Source of the DNA: DATFRX01 sp035630615
GTDB lineage: Bacteria > Actinomycetota > Actinomycetes > Propionibacteriales > Nocardioidaceae
Reading direction: 5' to 3'
DNA: 64,000 nucleotides
NCBI GenBank assembly: GCA_035630615.1
Contig: DASQKI010000008.1
Span: 1-64,000, forward strand
The notes beneath the pieces are model-generated. The model was not told the origin of the DNA. It saw nothing but the letters and a program-made list of their open reading frames with translations, and did not search any database. Positions 60,814 to 64,000 of the stretch are shown here, piece after piece (positions within the stretch are counted from its first letter, which is position 1; each line of letters opens with the position of its first letter). The position numbers and the translations under genes were made by a program.

Positions 60814-61215
60814 TCAGTCGTCGTCGCCGTGGTCGTCTCCGCTACCGGGGCCGCTGCTGTCGTCGCCGCTGCCGGGGCCGCTGCTGTCGCCGCCGCTGCC
60901 GGGCCCGCTGCTGTCATCGTCCCCGCCGTCGCCGTGGCCACTGTCGTCGTCGTCGAGGTCGTCCGGCGTGTGATAGACGGTGTCGGGGCCGTCATCGTCG
61001 TTCGATCCGCCCTGGTCCGGGGTGCCGTCGTCGTCGGTCGGCCGAGACGTCGGATCCGAGCCCCTCGGCTGCGAGTCGGGCGAGCCGTCGTTGAGCACGA
61101 TGGGGTCACCGACCTCCGGCGGTCCTCCGGGGTCGCCCAGTACCGACCCGGCCACGAAGCCGCCTGCTCCGATGGCCAGGATGAAGGCCGCCGCTGCTTT
61201 CCACATCAAGGTCAT
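60814..61215 (-). CDS. Small acidic exported/membrane-anchored protein
   Basis: A 133-residue protein. One hydrophobic N-terminal segment (MWKAAAAFILAIGAGGFVAGSVLG) acts as signal or anchor. The rest is highly acidic with Asp/Ser/Gly/Pro repeats; DSSGPGSG occurs three times near the end (GDD/GGD spacers). ATG 61215 is used. It lies directly upstream of the kinase on the same strand, so it could be a sensed or co-regulated component. Low complexity prevents naming a family; calcium or cation binding by the Asp runs is possible. Confidence 0.7.
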   Translation of the reverse strand: MTLMWKAAAAFILAIGAGGFVAGSVLGDPGGPPEVGDPIVLNDGSPDSQPRGSDPTSRPTDDDGTPDQGGSNDDDGPDTVYHTPDDLDDDDSGHGDGGDDDSSGPGSGGDSSGPGSGDDSSGPGSGDDHGDDD

Positions 61216-61294
61216 TGCATCACGATCCCGCGCTATTCACAGATCAGCGTGAGTCGTCGATGAGAAGGTTCTCATCGAATGGCAGGCTTCTCTC

Positions 61295-62263
61295 ATGCTC
61301 GTATGGCGATCCCTTGACCACATTCCGCCCGATTTCGGGCCGAGTGTGGTTACGATCGGCAACTTCGACGGTGTCCATCGCGGACATCGGTACGTCCTGC
61401 AACGCGCTCGTGAGGTGGCCGAGGCCTCCGTACCCGTCGTCGCGGTCACCTTCGACCCGCATCCGATGCAGATCTTGTTGCCGGAGCGGGCGCCGATGCG
61501 GTTGACCACGATCGAGCAGCGAGTCGACCTGCTCGGTGACGCCGGCGCCGACCATGTCCTCGTGCTCCCGTTCACGCGCGAGTTGGCGTCGTGGCAGCCG
61601 GAGGAGTTCGTCCGCCGGGTGCTCGCCGAGGGGCTGCACGCGAGCGCGGTCGTCGTCGGCGAAAACTTCCGCTTCGGCTCGAAGGCCGCCGGCAACACCG
61701 CCGTCCTCGGCACGCTCGGCGAGCAGTACGGCTTCGCCACGCACGCACTGAGTCTGGACGGCGCCGAGCATCCGTGGTCGTCGTCGTACGTCCGTCAATG
61801 TCTGCTCGAAGGCGATGTGGCCGGCGCGGCCGTCGCCTTGGGTCGGCCACACGACCTGTCCGGTGTCGTCGTCGAGGGCGCCCACCGCGGCCGCGAACTC
61901 GGGTTCCCGACCGCAAACGTCCCGGCCTCCGGACTCACCGCGGTGCCGGCCGACGGTGTCTACGCGGGTTGGCTGCGCGTCCTGCCACCGTCGACCGTCG
62001 CGGACGGCAAGCCGATGCCGGCCGCGATCAGCGTCGGGACCAATCCGATGTTCGAGGACGCCGACCGCTGGGTCGAGTCCTATGTGCTCGACCGGGACGA
62101 CCTCGAGCTCTACGGCGTACGGGTCGAGGTCAGCTTCGTCGATCGCATCCGCGGCCAGCTGCGCCTCGACTCGGTTCAGGCGCTGATCGAACGGATGGGC
62201 ATCGACGTCGAGGAAGTTCGGGCACAGCTCGACCAGGCCGACCAGCTCGATCGAGAGCGATGA
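61295..62263 (+). CDS. ribF: Bifunctional riboflavin kinase/FAD synthetase
   Basis: Makes FMN and FAD, 322 residues. The FAD-synthetase half has SVVTIGNFDGVHRGHRYVL and VVAVTFDPHPMQ, and VVVGENFRFGSKAAGN. The riboflavin-kinase half has GRELGFPTANV, ADGVYAGWL and ISVGTNPMF, with the end VSFVDRIRGQLRLDSVQAL. ATG 61295 (MLVWRSLDHIPPDFG) is the usual start. The next gene overlaps by four bases. In many actinobacteria ribF directly follows truB; here it is 4.2 kb away. Confidence 0.96.
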   Translation: MLVWRSLDHIPPDFGPSVVTIGNFDGVHRGHRYVLQRAREVAEASVPVVAVTFDPHPMQILLPERAPMRLTTIEQRVDLLGDAGADHVLVLPFTRELASWQPEEFVRRVLAEGLHASAVVVGENFRFGSKAAGNTAVLGTLGEQYGFATHALSLDGAEHPWSSSYVRQCLLEGDVAGAAVALGRPHDLSGVVVEGAHRGRELGFPTANVPASGLTAVPADGVYAGWLRVLPPSTVADGKPMPAAISVGTNPMFEDADRWVESYVLDRDDLELYGVRVEVSFVDRIRGQLRLDSVQALIERMGIDVEEVRAQLDQADQLDRER

Positions 62264-63273
62264 ACCCCGAGGAACGCGCCGAGTCGATGGCGCGAGCCGA
62301 GGAGTGGCTGGAGTCGAAGGGCCTGCCCTACTTCGTCTATCACCAGCGTCGGAGCCTGGTGGAGCGACACCAGCGGGGTCGGATCGTCGGCCTGGTTTTG
62401 GTCGCGCTGGTCTTGTCGAGCGCTGTGGGCGTCGGCGTCGAGACCTGGACGTCGACGTCGGCCGGCATCGGCTGCGGACTCGCCATGCTGCTCGTGCTAG
62501 TCCTCGGCTACGGCTGGACCTTCTTGCGGCTGCGGCCGATCGTGTTGTGGGCGATCCGACGGACGCTCAGCTCGCTGCGGCTGATGTTTCCGCTACTGAC
62601 CCGCGCGTTGCCGCTGTTGCTGCTCTTCATCACGTTCCTGTTCATCAACACCGAGGTCTGGCAGGTTGCCTCAACCCTCAGCCGACAGCGCTTGTGGATG
62701 GGGGTTTTGCTGTTCGCCACCATCGCCGTGCTGTTCTTGCTGGTTCGGCTCCCCGATGAGGTGCGGCAGGTCGAAGCGGACGCGGCCGACGACCGGCTGG
62801 TCGAGAGCTGCCGCGGCACGCCGGTCGCCCGGGTCGCGGCGACGTTGCGCGGCGATGCCCGACCGGCGAAGCTCACGCCGATGCCGCGGGCCAACCTGGT
62901 GCTGGTGCTGCTGTTCAGCCAGTTGGTGCAGGTCGTCGTGCTGTCGCTGGTGGTCTATGTCTTCTTCATCGTGTTCGGCAAGCTCGCGATCGGCGACGAA
63001 GTCATCATCTCGTGGGTCGGTCCGGTCAAGGACCATGTCCCGAACGACCTGCCGTCGCTCGGCGAATACCTGCCGATCAGCGAGGAGCTGTTCCAGGTGT
63101 CGGTCTTCCTCGCCGCGTTCTCCGGGCTCTACTTCACCGTCTACGCCGTCACGGACTCGACGTACCGGGAGCAGTTCTTCACCGACCTGTCGCACGAGCT
63201 GGAGCAGGCGATCGGGGTCTACACCGTCTACGAAACGCTCCGACACGAATCAGCGGCCGACCCTAGTCCTTAG
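62260..63273 (+). CDS. Multi-pass membrane protein, unknown function
   Basis: A 337-residue protein with about five or six transmembrane helices (IVGLVLVALVLSSAVGVGV, GLAMLLVLVLGYGWTFL, ALPLLLLFITFLFINTEVW, LLFATIAVLFLLV, LVLVLLFSQLVQVVVLSLVVYVFFIVF, VSVFLAAFSGLYFTVYAV). The N-terminal 40 residues are a charged soluble part. ATG 62260 overlaps the ribF stop (ATGA). I do not recognise the family. A conserved membrane context with ribF could mean flavin handling, but the overlap may simply reflect packing. Confidence 0.8.
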   Translation: MNPEERAESMARAEEWLESKGLPYFVYHQRRSLVERHQRGRIVGLVLVALVLSSAVGVGVETWTSTSAGIGCGLAMLLVLVLGYGWTFLRLRPIVLWAIRRTLSSLRLMFPLLTRALPLLLLFITFLFINTEVWQVASTLSRQRLWMGVLLFATIAVLFLLVRLPDEVRQVEADAADDRLVESCRGTPVARVAATLRGDARPAKLTPMPRANLVLVLLFSQLVQVVVLSLVVYVFFIVFGKLAIGDEVIISWVGPVKDHVPNDLPSLGEYLPISEELFQVSVFLAAFSGLYFTVYAVTDSTYREQFFTDLSHELEQAIGVYTVYETLRHESAADPSP

Positions 63274-63297
63274 GGCCGGCCGCCGTGACGTTATCGA

Positions 63298-63357
63298 CTA
63301 CTTGTCGTCGTTGTTGTTGGTCTCGTTGGATGCTTCGCAACCACAGGTGGCGCACAT
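63298..63357 (-). CDS. 19-residue Cys-rich peptide with CxxCxC motif
   Basis: A complete mini-gene: MCATCGCEASNETNNNDDK then TAG. The start at 63357 is preceded by GGAAGG at about 8 bases, a good ribosome site. A TATACG-like -10 element (63377-63382) lies upstream in a locally AT-rich stretch. The three Cys in CATCGC resemble the N-terminal metal-binding motif of HypB-like proteins, but the peptide has no further domain. It is too short for ordinary gene finders. It lies between the ribF-linked membrane gene and the lipoprotein. Confidence 0.5.
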   Translation of the reverse strand: MCATCGCEASNETNNNDDK

Positions 63358-63433
63358 GGGCTCGACCTTCCGTCGGCGTATAGACAAGATGTGTTGACTT
63401 AAGAACGGGAGCTGCGGCCAGGTCAACGCGGGG

Positions 63434-63856
63434 TCAGCCGGCGGACTGGGCGAGATAGGCCTTATCGTCGCAAAAGCCCTCGACTGTGTAGCTCGTGCCC
63501 TGCACGGAGAACGTGTCGCCGACCTCGAGACCGGTCGCGGCTTCTTCCTCTTGCTCGGTCCCGCCGCCCAGGATCAGGTTGAGCTGCGGGGGATCCTCGT
63601 CGGACTCGACCGAACCGACGCCAGCGTTGCCGCCCCCCGGCAGCGCCATGTCGCCAGCCGCGGTCAGGGTCACGTCGCCGGAGGTCTCGCCGATGCAGCC
63701 GCCGCCGTCGGAGACGCTGCCACCGTTGCCGCCGCTGTCGTCGGTGCCATCAGTGCTGTCGGAGTCGTTGCCGTCGTCGCCGCAGCCCGCCGTCAGCGCG
63801 GCGGCGAGTGCCGCGACGGCCAGGACCGCCCCGGCACGCCGTCGCCGCGGGGTCAT
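63434..63856 (-). CDS. Small lipoprotein, unknown family
   Basis: A 140-residue lipoprotein. It has a signal peptide with RRRRAG, a hydrophobic run, then lipobox LTAGC. A Asp/Gly/Ser-rich linker and a small domain (CIGETSGDVTLTAAGDMALPGGG to GDTFSVQGTSYTVEGFCDDKAYLAQSAG) follow. ATG 63856 overlaps the stop of the upstream gene (ATGA). The two domain Cys likely form a disulfide. Family unknown. Confidence 0.75.
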   Translation of the reverse strand: MTPRRRRAGAVLAVAALAAALTAGCGDDGNDSDSTDGTDDSGGNGGSVSDGGGCIGETSGDVTLTAAGDMALPGGGNAGVGSVESDEDPPQLNLILGGGTEQEEEAATGLEVGDTFSVQGTSYTVEGFCDDKAYLAQSAG

Positions 63857-64000
63857 CCGACCGGTTCCAGGATCTGCTCGAGCACGACCCGTGCCGTCCC
63901 CGACTCGGGAACGGTCAGCTCGCGGACGAGCCACTGACGCCCGAGGACACCGACGTGGTCGCCCTCGTGGACGTCGAACCCGACGAGTTCGTCGCCCTTC
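63853..64000 (-). CDS. C-terminal fragment of a gene running past the window edge
   Basis: The frame covers the last 148 bases and encodes about 48 residues ending ARVVLEQILEPVG, stop 63853-63855. It includes VHEGDHVGVLGRQWLVRELT. It overlaps the lipoprotein start by four bases, so the two are translationally coupled. The family cannot be named from this part; the 5' end lies outside the window. Confidence 0.6.
   Translation of the reverse strand, partial: KGDELVGFDVHEGDHVGVLGRQWLVRELTVPESGTARVVLEQILEPVG

Noticed and set aside
59331..61109. Kinase fused to a long Thr/Ala-rich N-terminal extension
   Set aside because: The extension is the out-of-frame reading of the acidic protein gene; that gene has a good start, hydrophobic anchor and stop.

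Overview
The window is 64 kb of very GC-rich, densely coding DNA. Codon use, the homodimeric-type AceE next to a DUF3052 gene, PucR regulators, the DUF4081-GNAT gene before proS, and the order rimP-nusA-ylxR-infB-DUF503-rbfA-truB all point to an actinobacterium. Propionibacteriales (Nocardioidaceae-like) is my best guess for the lineage, but that is inference from gene order and protein style only. No rRNA, tRNA, CRISPR array or prophage was recognised.

Layout. 0-11.5 kb: central metabolism (ACT-fused malic enzyme, arginase-family hydrolase, aceE, DUF3052, acyl-CoA synthetase, class-III aminotransferase) and a SigE-type sigma factor with a membrane partner. 11.5-12.9 kb: an IS110-family element whose transposase carries a C-terminal frameshift. 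12.9-26.6 kb: a polyamine/GABA catabolic island. It holds two PucR regulators, a complete Pot-type ABC importer, an aminobutyraldehyde dehydrogenase, a saccharopine-dehydrogenase-like protein, two class-III aminotransferases (one GabT) and a glutaryl-CoA-dehydrogenase-like enzyme. The likely flow is import of putrescine or a similar diamine, transamination, oxidation of the aminoaldehyde to GABA, then GabT. 26.6-33.5 kb: a tiny secreted peptide, a LysR regulator, a secreted M4 protease, a NarL-type two-component system whose response regulator is frameshifted, and an ABC exporter.

33.6-44.9 kb: the MEP isoprenoid genes dxr and ispG around the site-2 protease RseP, then an accessory stretch (DUF488, a ribbon-helix-helix-like protein, VOC protein, frameshifted MFS transporter), then DUF4081-GNAT, a CapA-like lipoprotein, proS and a HAD hydrolase. 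45-48.7 kb: a secreted M43-type protease and three tandem paralogous membrane proteins with Pro/Gly-rich cytoplasmic tails. 48.7-57.1 kb: a Tat-exported DUF4439 protein and the translation/ribosome-maturation block rimP to truB, with an RTX-like remnant antisense to the truB leader. 57.2-61.2 kb: an insertion between truB and ribF carrying a repetitive secreted protein, a Ser/Thr kinase and an OmpR-type two-component system. 61.3-64 kb: ribF, a membrane protein, a 19-residue Cys-rich peptide and a small lipoprotein.

Other points. Three genes (IS110 transposase, NarL regulator, MFS transporter) are each broken by a 1-2 nt indel, so either decay or sequencing error should be considered. A dispersed inverted-repeat family with the core GAGATTGCGCGTC occupies three separate gaps between convergent genes. 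Other long perfect palindromes lie before proS, around the DUF488 gene and after the M4 protease.
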